A stretch of DNA of 39,358 nt from an uncultured bacterium (GTDB lineage Bacteria; Verrucomicrobiota; Kiritimatiellia; RFP12; UBA1067): positions 1 through 39,358 of the forward strand of contig CACWIW010000019.1 of the NCBI GenBank assembly GCA_902761035.1, given 5' to 3'. The notes beneath the pieces were generated by a model. It made no database searches. It saw only the letters and a program-made list of their open reading frames with translations, and was not told the DNA's origin. A program made the position numbers and the translations under genes. The first letter of the stretch is position 1; every line of letters begins with the position of its first letter. Of the stretch, positions 15,851 to 24,404 are shown one piece after another.

Positions 15851-16405
15851 TATTTTTGAGCTTAGAGCTTGGAGCTTAGAGCTTGGAGCTTGGAGCTTGG
15901 AGCTTGGAGCGGACAAGAGCAGGCCTAGCGCGTGGGTGACAGCCTGTGCGCGCACGGATGCGCGGTCGCCGCCGAAAATCATCTTCTCGGTGTGTACGCC
16001 GTCTTTCGTCGCAAGCCCGAACCACACGAGGCCGACGGGCTTCTCGGCGCTTCCGCCGTCCGGTCCCGCGATGCCCGTGAGCGACACGGCGAGGTCAGCT
16101 TTCAGTAGGTTGCGTGCGCCTGCCGCCATCCGTTCGGCACACTCGGACGAAACGGCGCCGTGCGTATCGAGGATCACCTGCGGCACGCCGAGGACATCCC
16201 GCTTCACTTCGTTCGCGTAGCTGATCACGCCACCCAGGAACACCGCGCTCGACCCCGGTACGGCCGTAATCGCGCCGCCCACACAGCCGCCCGTGCAGCT
16301 CTCCGCCGTCGCGCACGTCAATCCCCGTTCCTTCAGCTTCGCCACAAGGCGTTCCGCCGGAGACGCCGCGTCCGCCTGTTGTTGCAAGTCAAAGCATTTG
16401 TTCAT
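15848..16405 (-). CDS. pncC: CinA C-terminal domain protein / nicotinamide-nucleotide amidase
   Basis: 185 residues. It is the stand-alone CinA C-terminal domain, which deamidates NMN in NAD recycling. AESCTGGCVGGAITAVPG, FLGGVISYANEVK, and VSLTGIAGPDGGSAEKPVG are the conserved segments. The N-terminal molybdopterin-like domain of full CinA is absent. ATG 16405 uses an AGGAGG located in the last codons of rsmD. The last 20 residues (repeats of Ala-Pro-Ser-Ser-Lys-Leu-Gln) are encoded by a 9-bp tandem repeat and go beyond the normal family end. Confidence 0.92.
   Translation of the reverse strand: MNKCFDLQQQADAASPAERLVAKLKERGLTCATAESCTGGCVGGAITAVPGSSAVFLGGVISYANEVKRDVLGVPQVILDTHGAVSSECAERMAAGARNLLKADLAVSLTGIAGPDGGSAEKPVGLVWFGLATKDGVHTEKMIFGGDRASVRAQAVTHALGLLLSAPSSKLQAPSSKLQALSSKI
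15857..15910 (-). repeat. 9-bp tandem repeat at the 3' end of the cinA-like gene
   Basis: About six copies of gagcttgga or gagcttaga in a row. Because the unit is a multiple of three, it stays in frame and adds a repetitive C-terminal tail to the protein. Confidence 0.85.
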
Positions 16406-16409
16406 ACGT

Positions 16410-16961
16410 TCATTTCCTCCTGTAGACGGCCAGTCGCGTCTGGCCGTAGGTCCGGTCGCGGCAGAGATCCCACAAAGGAGACTCATCTGGAGTCTGGCGA
16501 GATGTGAGTTCAGCCACGAAGAGTCCGCCGGTGCGGACCACGTTCCGCGCGGCGAGCGTGGCGAGGACCGCCGCATACCCCTTCTGGACGCCCAACTCAT
16601 ACGGCGGATCGGCGAACGCCACGTCGAACGGCGCGCCCGCGAAGGTCTCCAGCCACGCAAACGCATCCGCGCGCACGAGCTGACACCGCGCATCGGCGCC
16701 GAGAGCGGAAACATTCGCGCGCAAGATCGCGAGGTGGCGCGGCGCAAGCTCCACGAACGTGCAGTCCGCCGCACCGCGCGATAGCGCCTCAAGGCCCACG
16801 CCACCCGCGCCCGCAAAGAGGTCGAGAAAACGCGCACCCGGCGTCTCATGCATCAGCATCGAGAAGAGCGCCTCACGCACGCGGTCCTGCGTAGGACGCA
16901 CCGCGTCGCCCGTCGGCACCTTGAGGGCGCGTCCCCGCCATTCGCCGCCAGCGATCCTCAT
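16410..16961 (-). CDS. rsmD: 16S rRNA (guanine966-N2)-methyltransferase
   Basis: 183 residues from ATG 16961, which overlaps the metH-like stop (ATGA). The start MRIAGGEWRGRALKVP, then RPTQDRVREALFSML, is the RsmD signature. The SAM-binding site is FLDLFAGAGGVGLEALSRGA, and the catalytic FADPPYELG fits N2-guanine methyltransferases. It modifies G966 of 16S rRNA during 30S assembly. In E. coli rsmD is often near coaD, and here only the cinA-like gene separates them. Confidence 0.94.
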   Translation of the reverse strand: MRIAGGEWRGRALKVPTGDAVRPTQDRVREALFSMLMHETPGARFLDLFAGAGGVGLEALSRGAADCTFVELAPRHLAILRANVSALGADARCQLVRADAFAWLETFAGAPFDVAFADPPYELGVQKGYAAVLATLAARNVVRTGGLFVAELTSRQTPDESPLWDLCRDRTYGQTRLAVYRRK

Positions 16962-19414
16962 GCGAACACCTCCTCGGCCGTGCGCACCGCTCCCATGGCG
17001 TCTCGGCTGTAGTAGTCGGCGTGGATCTCGGCGGCGTATTCCGCCGTGAGGACGGCGCCGCCCACCATCACCTTGCATTCCGGCAGCTCGGCGTGGAGGA
17101 GCTTGATCGTCTCCTCCATGAAGCACACGGTGGTGGTCATCAGCGCGGAGAGTCCCACAAGGCGACACTTCTCGCGCCGAGCGGTCTCGAGTACAACCTC
17201 CGGCGACACGTCACGCCCGAGGTCGATCACCTTGAAGCCGTAGTTCTCGAGAAGCGCGCGCACGATGTTCTTGCCGATGTCGTGGATGTCGCCCTTCACG
17301 GTGGCGATCACGATCGGCCCCTTCATCTTCGTGGGCGCGCTGCCGGATTTCGCGAGCGCGTCGCGGATTACGTCGAACGCCGCACCGGCGGCGTCCGCCG
17401 CCATGAGGAGCTGCGGCAAAAACACGGTCTTCGCCTCAAAACCGCTTCCGACGGCCTCCAGCGCCGGCACGATTGCGCCGTCGATTACCTCGACCGGCGC
17501 GCGTCCTGCGGCGAGCTCTGCGCGCGCCGCTTCGGCGGCATCCGCCTTCAACCCACGCCGAATGGCCGCGGCAAGAGGGCTGGCAGTATCTGATGAAGCG
17601 GCGAGAGCGCCGCTTCCCCGAGGGGAGCCTAAAGCGGCGAGAGCGCCGCTTCCCCGAGACACGTTCGGGGAAGCGACACTCCTGTCGCCTCCCGTAGGCA
17701 ACTCCTCCGCGTGCGCGATCCACCCCTCGCACGAACGGTCGTGCCCCATGAGCGCGCGGTACGCGCGCCATGCGGCCATCATTTCCGCCGAGAGCGGATT
17801 GATGATCGCGGCCGAAAGCCCCGCGCCCATCGCGAGCGTGTAGAACGCGGCGTTGAGGTGCGGACGCCCCGGCAAGCCGAAAGAAATGTTGGAGACGCCG
17901 AGTACCGTGCGGCAACCCAACTCCGCGTGCACGCGGCGGAGCGTCTCCAGCACCACGGACGCGCTCGTCGCGTCCGCGCTCACCGCAAGACAGAGCGCGT
18001 CAAAGACGAAGTCGTTCGGACCGAGTCCGTATTCCGCGCCACGCGCGAGGATCTTGCGCGCGATCGCGAGGCGTCCCTCCGCCGTGGGCGGAATGCCGTG
18101 CTCGTCGAGGGCGAGCGCCACCACCACGCCCCCATACTTCGCGACAAGCGGCAACACGGCGGCAAGCGATTCATCCTTGCCGTTCACGGAGTTGACGAGC
18201 GCCTTGCCGTTGTAGTGGCGGAGCGCGCGTTCAAGGGCGACGGGGTCGGACGTGTCGATCTGGAGCGGCAAGTCCACCACGCCCTGCACGGCCAGCACGG
18301 TGCGGTCGAGCACGGACGCCTCGTCAAGGCCCGGCACGCCCGTATTGACGTCGAGCACCGCCGCACCGGCTTCAACCTGTGCCACGGCTTCGCGCAGCAC
18401 GTAGGCGGTGTCGCCTTCCGCAAGCGCGGTTTTCAGACGTTTCTTACCAGTTGGGTTGATGCGCTCGCCGATGATGATCGTGTCGTCGAGGGGAATCGCC
18501 AGCGCGTGCGTGCCGGAAGAGATGATGCAAGACCGCGCGCGACCGCCTCGGCGAGGCGGCCCTACCAGGCGGGAAAGGCGAGAAGCAACGGCGGCGATGT
18601 GCGCGGGGGTGGTGCCGCAGCAGCCGCCCACGATACGCGCGCCGGCCGCGATGAGGTCCGCTACGTCGGCGGCGAATTCCTCCGGCCCGACCGTGAACAC
18701 GGTCTGCCCGTCCACGACCTTCGGCATGCCGGCGTTGGGCTTGACCGCAATGGGACACGACACGATGCGCGCGAGGCGTTCCACGTAGGGGCGCATCTTA
18801 TCAGGGCCCAACCCGCAGTTGAAGCCAAGCGCGTCTACGCGCAACCCCTCCAGGAGTGCGGCCACGCATTCCACGTCGCCGCCCGTAAGGAGCTTGCCGT
18901 CCTCGCCGAGCGCGACAGTGGCGATGACGGGCAGGTTGCTGTTTTCCTTCGCGGCGAGGACGGCCGCCTTGAGTTCGTAGGTATCACCCATCGTCTCGAT
19001 TACCACGAGATCGGCACCCGCCGCCGCACCGAGACGTACCTGTTCGGCGAAGGCGTCGTAGGCGGCATCGAACTCGAAATCGCCGGCGGGCTTGAGTAAA
19101 CGGCCAGTGGGGCCAACGTCGAGAGCAACTAGGGGTGCGCTTCCCGCCTCGCGGGCGATCTGCACGCCGGCGGCGATGACGTCCGCAAGCGGCGCGTCGC
19201 CGTGGTACTTCGCGGCGTTCGCGCCGAAGGTGTTGGCGTAGATCACGTCCGCGCCCGCCGCGAGGTAGGCGGCATGGACGGCGCGGATGTCGTCGGGACG
19301 CGACAGGTTCCACAGCTCGGGGATCTCGCCGGCGGCGAGTCCCCGGGCCTGGAGCTGCGTCCCCATGCCTCCGTCGAGGAACAGGGGACGCCCAGTTGGC
19401 AGTTGAAGCGCCAT
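16958..19414 (-). CDS. metH: Cobalamin-dependent methionine synthase without reactivation domain
   Basis: 818 residues. Domain 1 (1-290) is the zinc homocysteine-binding barrel with GFNCG and GGCCGTTPAH. Domain 2 (about 310-560) is the methyltetrahydrofolate (pterin)-binding barrel (IIIGERINPTGKKRL). Domain 3 (about 625-818) is the B12 cap and Rossmann module with DIHDIGKNIV, whose His ligates cobalt. The SAM-binding reactivation domain of full-length MetH (about 1,200 residues) is missing, as in many anaerobes that carry it separately or omit it. Two linkers contain repeat-derived insertions (17596-17658, 18543-18559). It starts 20 bases after the Gfo/Idh gene. Confidence 0.93.
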   Translation of the reverse strand: MALQLPTGRPLFLDGGMGTQLQARGLAAGEIPELWNLSRPDDIRAVHAAYLAAGADVIYANTFGANAAKYHGDAPLADVIAAGVQIAREAGSAPLVALDVGPTGRLLKPAGDFEFDAAYDAFAEQVRLGAAAGADLVVIETMGDTYELKAAVLAAKENSNLPVIATVALGEDGKLLTGGDVECVAALLEGLRVDALGFNCGLGPDKMRPYVERLARIVSCPIAVKPNAGMPKVVDGQTVFTVGPEEFAADVADLIAAGARIVGGCCGTTPAHIAAVASRLSRLVGPPRRGGRARSCIISSGTHALAIPLDDTIIIGERINPTGKKRLKTALAEGDTAYVLREAVAQVEAGAAVLDVNTGVPGLDEASVLDRTVLAVQGVVDLPLQIDTSDPVALERALRHYNGKALVNSVNGKDESLAAVLPLVAKYGGVVVALALDEHGIPPTAEGRLAIARKILARGAEYGLGPNDFVFDALCLAVSADATSASVVLETLRRVHAELGCRTVLGVSNISFGLPGRPHLNAAFYTLAMGAGLSAAIINPLSAEMMAAWRAYRALMGHDRSCEGWIAHAEELPTGGDRSVASPNVSRGSGALAALGSPRGSGALAASSDTASPLAAAIRRGLKADAAEAARAELAAGRAPVEVIDGAIVPALEAVGSGFEAKTVFLPQLLMAADAAGAAFDVIRDALAKSGSAPTKMKGPIVIATVKGDIHDIGKNIVRALLENYGFKVIDLGRDVSPEVVLETARREKCRLVGLSALMTTTVCFMEETIKLLHAELPECKVMVGGAVLTAEYAAEIHADYYSRDAMGAVRTAEEVFA
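17596..17658. repeat. Two copies of a 27-bp palindromic repeat inside metH
   Basis: Each copy (17596-17622, 17632-17658) contains AGCGGCGAGAGCGCCGCT, a 7-bp stem with a 4-base loop, plus a TTCCCCGAG tail. They are read in frame and encode a Ser/Gly/Ala-rich linker between the pterin and B12 domains. A partial inverted copy follows to about 17690. Confidence 0.8.
18543..18559. repeat. Short perfect palindrome inside metH
   Basis: CCGCCTCGGCGAGGCGG: 8-bp arms around one base. It encodes Pro-Pro-Arg-Arg-Gly-Gly between the homocysteine and folate domains, a place where MetH proteins tolerate inserts. Confidence 0.75.
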
Positions 19415-19433
19415 AGCTCCCGCCGACGCGCGG

Positions 19434-20891
19434 TTAGCCGCGCAGGATCTTCTCGGGACTGAACCCGTAACGGGCCAGCTCGTCAGTGAGGTTGTACTTG
19501 CCGCGCGCGAAGGGCTTCATCAGCGCCCGCGCCTTGTCGCAGCACGTATCCTCCTTCTGCGCACTCCACTTGATCGTGGCGCCGTCCTTCTTGCCGCGGC
19601 CGAGCTCCATGCACATCTGCCCGAGACAGCACGCCGTCGACGAGCGCTGCGCCGCCTCGGCGTTCGTGGCGGTCATCGTGGGGTCGCCGGCGCGGATCGC
19701 CTCCAGCCAGTTCTTCCAGTGGTCCTTCGAGGTCTTGAGCGGCTTCGACGGGTTCACCATCGGCTCGAGGAGCGAGACCTTGGAGGCCATCAGCGGCTTC
19801 ATCTTGCCGCCCGTGGACGAGGAGGGATCGCTCGGCGTGACCGCCTTGCCGCGCATGCAGTAGAGCCAGTCGCCGTTCTTGCCGATGAACTTGATGCCCA
19901 TCGGGTACTTGTTGCACACGTGGACGTCCGTCTTGCCGCCGTTGTAGGAGTAGTGGAGGTCGTACGTCGTGTGGACGTTCCAGAGCTTGCCGCCCGTCGT
20001 GTCCATCCACTCGCACGTGCCGGTCACGGACTCGGGGCCGGAGTCGTCCTTGCCGAGTCCCCACTGCGCGATGTCGATCTGGTGCGCACCCCAATTGGTG
20101 ATCATACCCCAGCCGTACGGCGCCATCTGAATCCAGCCCGGACGGTTCGCGATCTTCTTGAGGTCCTGCGCATGGACGCGCGTCTCGTTGTAGGGCGCCT
20201 TCTCGTCCGTCGGGCCGAGCCACATCTCGTAGTTGAGGTTTTCGGGCACGGGCTGCACCGCCGAGGAACCACCCGGTTTGTCGCAGCCGCAGCCCACTTC
20301 CACGCGTACGATATCACCAACGCGACCGTTGAGTGCGAGCTCGCACACGCGGTGGAACTGCGTCACGCTGCGCTGCCATGAGCCAACCTGCACCACGCGG
20401 TTCTGGATTTTCGCGAGGTTCGCGATGATGCGGCCCTCGGTGATCGTCTGCGCGAACGGCTTCTGCAGCCAGATGTGCTTGCCCTTCGCGAGGGCGGCAC
20501 ACGCGACGAGCGCGTGCCAGTGGTCGGGGAGGCAGATCTCCACGGCGTCGATGGACGGGTCGTCCAGCAGGTCGTGGTAGTCGGCGAACGCCTTGACGGG
20601 CGCCTTCGCTTCCTTCTTCAGTTTCCGGTACTGCTTCTGGATGAAGTCCACGCCATGCTTGAGGCGTTTGGAGTCGAGGTCGCACACCGCCGTGAAGCGG
20701 CAGAGGTTGGTGAACTTGATCGCGAGCGGGATGTCCATCGTGGTGGAGATGCGGCCGATGCCGATCACGCCCACGTTGACCTTCTCGTTGGCGGCGTACT
20801 TGCGCACGCTCAACCCCGCGTAGGCAGGAAAAATAAACGGAAATGCGGCGGCCGAGGCGGCGCCGAGAAACTGACGGCGGTTGAGGTTCAT
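19434..20891 (-). CDS. Tat-exported Gfo/Idh/MocA family oxidoreductase
   Basis: 485 residues from ATG 20891, with AAGGAGAA upstream. The N-terminus NRRQFLGAASAAA followed by a hydrophobic stretch is a twin-arginine signal, so the protein is exported folded with its cofactor. The Rossmann fold has VNVGVIGIGRI and AVCDLDSKRL. EICLPDHWHALVACAALAKG and WLQKPFAQTITEG contain the family EKP-like motif (here QKP). The substrate is probably a sugar or cyclitol; the exact one cannot be read from the sequence. This secreted type is abundant in PVC bacteria. It heads a run that continues into metH with a 20-base gap. Confidence 0.9.
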   Translation of the reverse strand: MNLNRRQFLGAASAAAFPFIFPAYAGLSVRKYAANEKVNVGVIGIGRISTTMDIPLAIKFTNLCRFTAVCDLDSKRLKHGVDFIQKQYRKLKKEAKAPVKAFADYHDLLDDPSIDAVEICLPDHWHALVACAALAKGKHIWLQKPFAQTITEGRIIANLAKIQNRVVQVGSWQRSVTQFHRVCELALNGRVGDIVRVEVGCGCDKPGGSSAVQPVPENLNYEMWLGPTDEKAPYNETRVHAQDLKKIANRPGWIQMAPYGWGMITNWGAHQIDIAQWGLGKDDSGPESVTGTCEWMDTTGGKLWNVHTTYDLHYSYNGGKTDVHVCNKYPMGIKFIGKNGDWLYCMRGKAVTPSDPSSSTGGKMKPLMASKVSLLEPMVNPSKPLKTSKDHWKNWLEAIRAGDPTMTATNAEAAQRSSTACCLGQMCMELGRGKKDGATIKWSAQKEDTCCDKARALMKPFARGKYNLTDELARYGFSPEKILRG

Positions 20892-20921
20892 AATGAATTC
20901 TCCTTTTTTGAAAGACGGTGT

Positions 20922-20930
20922 ATTATCGCA
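20922..20930 (-). promoter_or_regulatory. Extended -10 promoter of the oxidoreductase gene
   Basis: TGCGATAAT on the minus strand, 31 bases before the ATG at 20891. No convincing -35. Confidence 0.4.
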
Positions 20931-20939
20931 TTCCACCAG

Positions 20940-21812
20940 CTACAGCATTGCGCGCAAGGCGCGCTCCTGCGCCTTATCAAGCTTCAGCGTTGTGACCACC
21001 TGGTCGAGCGTGGCGAGTCCGCTCTGAACAATGCGTTTAGCAGCCGCGAGCAGACCTTCTATCTTGCCCTCGCGCTTGCCCTCGCGTTTTCCCTCGCGTT
21101 TTCCCTCGCGTAAGCCGGCCATCCGCTCCTCCGCGCACATTTTTTCAAGAACCTCGCTCATTGCCTTTCTCCCTTCTTTTGTCGTTTTGAATCGTCTCAC
21201 CTGATTTGCAAGCGTCTTGGAATACATCTCGTCAGGATTGCTACAGCGCAGGTCGTGAACCAACCTACCGACTCGAGTGTTGCTCTCGCTCTCGCCGTTC
21301 ACGTAGATGATGGTCGTGCCGTCGCCAAGACATTTTCCGTCAGACTTGTCAATTCGGACGAACTCCCTAAACTCTTTGCCTCCGCCGAGGTAGTCGCCAC
21401 GCGTGATGAAGATCACGTAAGTCTCGCGCAGGCTACGCGGGTCCTCACCCGCCTTGAGGCTGTTCGCGTCAAGAAGCGCGGAATACCAGCGCGCGCGGCG
21501 CGCGTCTGCGTCGGAAAGGTCGTTCTGAATCTCGATGTCGATCTCGCGGCCCCTGCCGTCGACGGCGTAGATATCGAGCGTCGCGCCGCGCCCCTGCAGG
21601 TTCGCGACCGTCCGCTGCGTCGAGAACTCCCTGACGACGAGCGAGTCGTCGCCCAGCAAGGCCCGCACGATGAACTGCACAGACGCACGTGCCTTCTCAA
21701 GGCACTTGCGCATGAACTTGTCGTCCATCAGACAGAAGGCGTCGATCTTCTCCTGAAGGTCGCGCTCCCCTGCGCTCTCGGCCGCATCGGATATGTTTCG
21801 CCTATTTTTCAT
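20940..21812 (-). CDS. Rpn/PD-(D/E)XK nuclease family protein (transposase-like)
   Basis: 290 residues. The N-terminal part contains the PDDEXK_2 core, LDIYAVDGRGREIDIEIQ, where Asp and the E-x-Q strand form the nuclease site. The family (Rpn/YhgA-like) promotes RecA-independent recombination and is often annotated as a transposase. A basic tandem repeat of Gly-Lys-Arg-Glu sits near residues 233-250, then a helical C-terminus. I choose ATG 21812 because a TGGTATCAT -10 at 21832-21824 would start transcription just before it; a TTG at 21833 would lie upstream of the transcript. Confidence 0.8.
   Translation of the reverse strand: MKNRRNISDAAESAGERDLQEKIDAFCLMDDKFMRKCLEKARASVQFIVRALLGDDSLVVREFSTQRTVANLQGRGATLDIYAVDGRGREIDIEIQNDLSDADARRARWYSALLDANSLKAGEDPRSLRETYVIFITRGDYLGGGKEFREFVRIDKSDGKCLGDGTTIIYVNGESESNTRVGRLVHDLRCSNPDEMYSKTLANQVRRFKTTKEGRKAMSEVLEKMCAEERMAGLREGKREGKREGKREGKIEGLLAAAKRIVQSGLATLDQVVTTLKLDKAQERALRAML
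21060..21115 (-). repeat. 12-bp coding repeat in the Rpn gene
   Basis: Four near-identical units encode Gly-Lys-Arg-Glu in tandem. Such units vary in number between copies of this family. Confidence 0.7.
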
Positions 21813-21823
21813 CGGACAGCGGA

Positions 21824-21852
21824 ATGATACCAAACCATTTCACCGGACGCAA
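21824..21852 (-). promoter_or_regulatory. Promoter of the Rpn gene
   Basis: TTGCGT (21852-21847), 17 bases, then TATCAT (21829-21824) preceded by TG. Confidence 0.5.
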
Positions 21853-21897
21853 GGGCATAATTTCGCGATAGGCAAAATTCCGCGCCATCGCTTCTTA

Positions 21898-22593
21898 CTA
21901 TACGAGCGAATTCCCCTTGAATTGTAAGCAATTAATGGCACAATCAAAGCCAATTTCGTGTGAAATCGCGGCGAGGCGGTCTTCCCACTCGGCCTTCAGG
22001 GCGCGAAGTCCGTCGGATTCGCCCACATCGGCAATGTCGTCGTTGATCTGGAACAGGACGCCGTAGGCGAGACCCCAGCGGCGGTAGGGCTCGTCGTCCG
22101 CATCGGCCGCGAGCGCGCCCAGCTGGGCGGCGAGGGCGAACGCCTCGCCCGTCTTGCGCGCGCACACGGAAACATATTCTTCCGTGCCGCCCCCCCCCAG
22201 CAGGTCGTCCCCCTGCCCTTCGCAGAGGCGCAGGTGCGACGCGGTCGTGATATCGAGCATCTGCGCGGCGCGCGCGAAGCCGCTCCGGGCAATCAGGTTG
22301 TAGCCACGCGCCACGAGCCAGTCGCCCACGGCAATCGCCACGGGTACCCCGTGCTCCTTCCAGACGGTCGGCCGGCCGTACCGCTCCTCGTCGCCATCCT
22401 CGATGTCGTCATGGATCAGCGACGCCTTGTGGAAGCACTCCACCGCCTCCATCACGGCCGCGATGTCTCCCGGTAGGGCGGTCGCCCCGCGACCGCTGCC
22501 CAGCGCTTCGTATACCGCCTGACAAAGACGCGGCCGCAATCGCTTGCCGCCGCGTCCCGAAAACTCCAATGCGATGTCTGCGATGCGGGACAC
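21898..22593 (-). CDS. Short polyprenyl (farnesyl-type) diphosphate synthase
   Basis: 231 residues, clearly shorter than the usual 290-350. The key motifs are present: GGKRLRP near residue 15, the first Asp-rich motif HDDIEDGDEER (62-70) and the second QINDDIADV (182-190). These bind magnesium and allylic diphosphate for isoprenoid chain growth. About 40 N-terminal residues and much of the C-terminal helical region are missing, and the last 15 residues do not look like the family. A run of nine G (22198-22190 on the coding strand) lies within the gene. GTG 22593 directly follows the stop of the upstream gene. Activity is uncertain. Confidence 0.75.
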   Translation of the reverse strand: MSRIADIALEFSGRGGKRLRPRLCQAVYEALGSGRGATALPGDIAAVMEAVECFHKASLIHDDIEDGDEERYGRPTVWKEHGVPVAIAVGDWLVARGYNLIARSGFARAAQMLDITTASHLRLCEGQGDDLLGGGGTEEYVSVCARKTGEAFALAAQLGALAADADDEPYRRWGLAYGVLFQINDDIADVGESDGLRALKAEWEDRLAAISHEIGFDCAINCLQFKGNSLV

Positions 22594-23259
22594 TTACTTC
22601 CCGAACACTTCGATCTCAATGTAGTTGTTGATCGGCTCGCTGGTGGACCCGTTCGAGTAGCAGCGAACGTAGCGGCCCTTCGTGGGCTTGTCGTCGATCA
22701 TCGCGGAGACGGGACGGCCGTCGTTGCGCTCGCGGTACTCCTTGTCCTTGCCCTTCGTGCCGAGCTTGGAGGAATCGTCGTGGTCGTTGTTGAAGATCGT
22801 CGTCACGCCCTCCTTGAACTTCGGGTCGTTCGAGATCTGCATGATCACGTCCTTGTACACGCGCTCGTCGCCCTGGTCGTGCCACACGCACACGGCGGAG
22901 ATCTCGTGCTCGGCGCCGAGGTCGAGCTGCACCCACTGCACGCCGCTGGGGAGCTGGAGCATGCACGTCGCGTCCGGCGTCTTGTCGCCGTCGACCACGT
23001 ACTCGTTCTCGCCCGTCACGGCCTCCTCGGAGGTGGTGACCTTCGTATCCTCCGTGGTGAGCTTCTTCGCGTACTCCGGCTCGACCATGATCGGCGGACG
23101 GAGTTTGCCCGGGCCGCGGTCCTTCTCGAGGTTGTCGCTCTTGATTTCTTTCGGCGTGCCGCTCGAGTGGGGCGGGGGCAGTTCAAATTTGATGGCGACC
23201 TTCTCCGCGAACGCGGCTGCGGCGGCAAGCGCCAGCGCTGATATAACCAGTTTCTTCAT
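22594..23259 (-). CDS. Secreted discoidin-like (F5/8 type C-like) protein
   Basis: 221 residues from ATG 23259. A signal peptide is seen (MKKLVISALALAAAAAFA). The C-terminal 140 residues look like a discoidin/galactose-binding-like fold: VQWVQLDLGAEHEISAVCVW, then a stretch ending RYVRCYSNGSTSEPINNYIEIEV. Such domains bind sugars or surfaces. No catalytic domain is attached. It is divergent from the kinase gene and has a good promoter (23295-23323). It is immediately followed by the polyprenyl synthase GTG. The family call is from the typical LDLG...A and RYVR pattern. Confidence 0.7.
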   Translation of the reverse strand: MKKLVISALALAAAAAFAEKVAIKFELPPPHSSGTPKEIKSDNLEKDRGPGKLRPPIMVEPEYAKKLTTEDTKVTTSEEAVTGENEYVVDGDKTPDATCMLQLPSGVQWVQLDLGAEHEISAVCVWHDQGDERVYKDVIMQISNDPKFKEGVTTIFNNDHDDSSKLGTKGKDKEYRERNDGRPVSAMIDDKPTKGRYVRCYSNGSTSEPINNYIEIEVFGK

Positions 23260-23294
23260 CTTGACTCTTCCTTTCTTTGAAAACGGACCGCAAT

Positions 23295-23323
23295 AGTTTA
23301 CCAGATGCCGGCGCAGTTGTCCA
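23295..23323 (-). promoter_or_regulatory. Promoter of the discoidin-like gene
   Basis: TGGACA (23323-23318), 17 bases, then TAAACT (23300-23295) preceded by TGG. Confidence 0.55.
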
Positions 23324-23347
23324 TGCCCCACTTCTCCGATTTGCCTT

Positions 23348-23375
23348 TTGCACGCGGCGGCGATTTTGATATAAT
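23348..23375 (+). promoter_or_regulatory. Promoter of the kinase-sigma operon
   Basis: TTGCAC (23348-23353), 16 bases, then TATAAT (23370-23375) with TG at 23367-23368. Divergent from the promoter at 23295-23323. Confidence 0.6.
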
Positions 23376-23412
23376 TCTTGCCCATACGCAATAAAAGGCG
23401 AATCTGTCGCAG

Positions 23413-24402
23413 ATGGAGCAAATAGAGAGAATCGGCGCATACCGCATTGTCCGCCCCCTTGGCCGGGGCGGAATGGGCGCGGTTTACGAGGTGGAGCACG
23501 AGAAACTGGGCGTCCACTACGCGCTCAAGACGTTCACGCTCGACCACGGACACGCCGATTTGCTGAAAGAGCGCTTTCTCGCGGAGGGCCGCGTCCTGGC
23601 ACGCCTCAGGCATCCGAACCTCGTGCGCGTGTTCGACCTTGACGTGGAGGAGTCCACGCATACGCCGTACTTCGTGATGGATCTTGTGCTGTACAAGGAC
23701 GGCGACGCCTATACCCTCGCCGACCTCGAGCCAGGCGGCGCGGACGAGGAACACCTCGCCCGCTGGTTCGCACAGATGTGCTCCGCGCTCGACTACATCC
23801 ACGCGGCCGGCATTGTACACCGCGACATAAAACCCGGAAACATCCTTCTCGATTCCAACGGTGGCATTGTGCTGAGCGATTTCGGCGTGTCGCGTTTCTT
23901 CAGCGGGGAACTGCGCCGCGATCTCGCCATCGACCACACCGTCGCCTCACAAGGGGAGACGACGGGCAAACTGATCTTGGGCACTTCGGGGTACATCGCT
24001 CCGGAGGTGAAGCGCGGCGAAGATGCGACGCCCGCCGCCGACGCCTATTCGCTTGGCGTCGTGTTCTTCCGGCTCCTGACGGGCGTGTGGTACGAGAACC
24101 GCCCGAATGTATGGACGCTACTCGACCCCTTCGCCCCCGCGTGGCGGGAGGTCCTGCGGCGGCTGCTCGCCGAAGATCCACGCGAGCGCCCGATACCACT
24201 TGCGCCGATGGCGCAGATGCTGGATGGCGATTCGCACAAGGCGGGTCGGCGGATTTCAATCCGCATGATCGGAATCATTCTCGCCGCCGCCGCGCTCGTG
24301 TTTGCCGCCGCCGTCTTCGCCGTCTTGCATTTCCGCAGCGACACGGACACGATACGCACCGACGACCTTTATTCCATACCGTCCTGCATCCCGGAGGAAT
24401 GA
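23413..24402 (+). CDS. Membrane-anchored Hanks-type Ser/Thr protein kinase
   Basis: 329 residues. The kinase domain (10-270) has a Gly-rich loop GRGGMGAVY (17-25), Lys39 in YALK, HRDIKPGN (catalytic Asp138, Lys140), DFGVS (156-160) and GTSGYIAPE. All residues needed for activity are present. One transmembrane helix (about 278-300) near the C-terminus leaves a short outside tail with no sensor domain. The gene is followed by an ECF-type sigma factor (ATG three bases after the stop), suggesting phosphorylation-linked control of that sigma factor. Kinase-sigma pairs are known in planctomycetes and relatives. Confidence 0.93.
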   Translation: MEQIERIGAYRIVRPLGRGGMGAVYEVEHEKLGVHYALKTFTLDHGHADLLKERFLAEGRVLARLRHPNLVRVFDLDVEESTHTPYFVMDLVLYKDGDAYTLADLEPGGADEEHLARWFAQMCSALDYIHAAGIVHRDIKPGNILLDSNGGIVLSDFGVSRFFSGELRRDLAIDHTVASQGETTGKLILGTSGYIAPEVKRGEDATPAADAYSLGVVFFRLLTGVWYENRPNVWTLLDPFAPAWREVLRRLLAEDPRERPIPLAPMAQMLDGDSHKAGRRISIRMIGIILAAAALVFAAAVFAVLHFRSDTDTIRTDDLYSIPSCIPEE

Positions 24403-24404
24403 CA

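Noticed and set aside
17711..19099. Long plus-strand frame (462 codons) opposite metH.
   Set aside because: It is Arg/His-rich, has no family resemblance and mirrors a high-GC gene with clear domains on the other strand.
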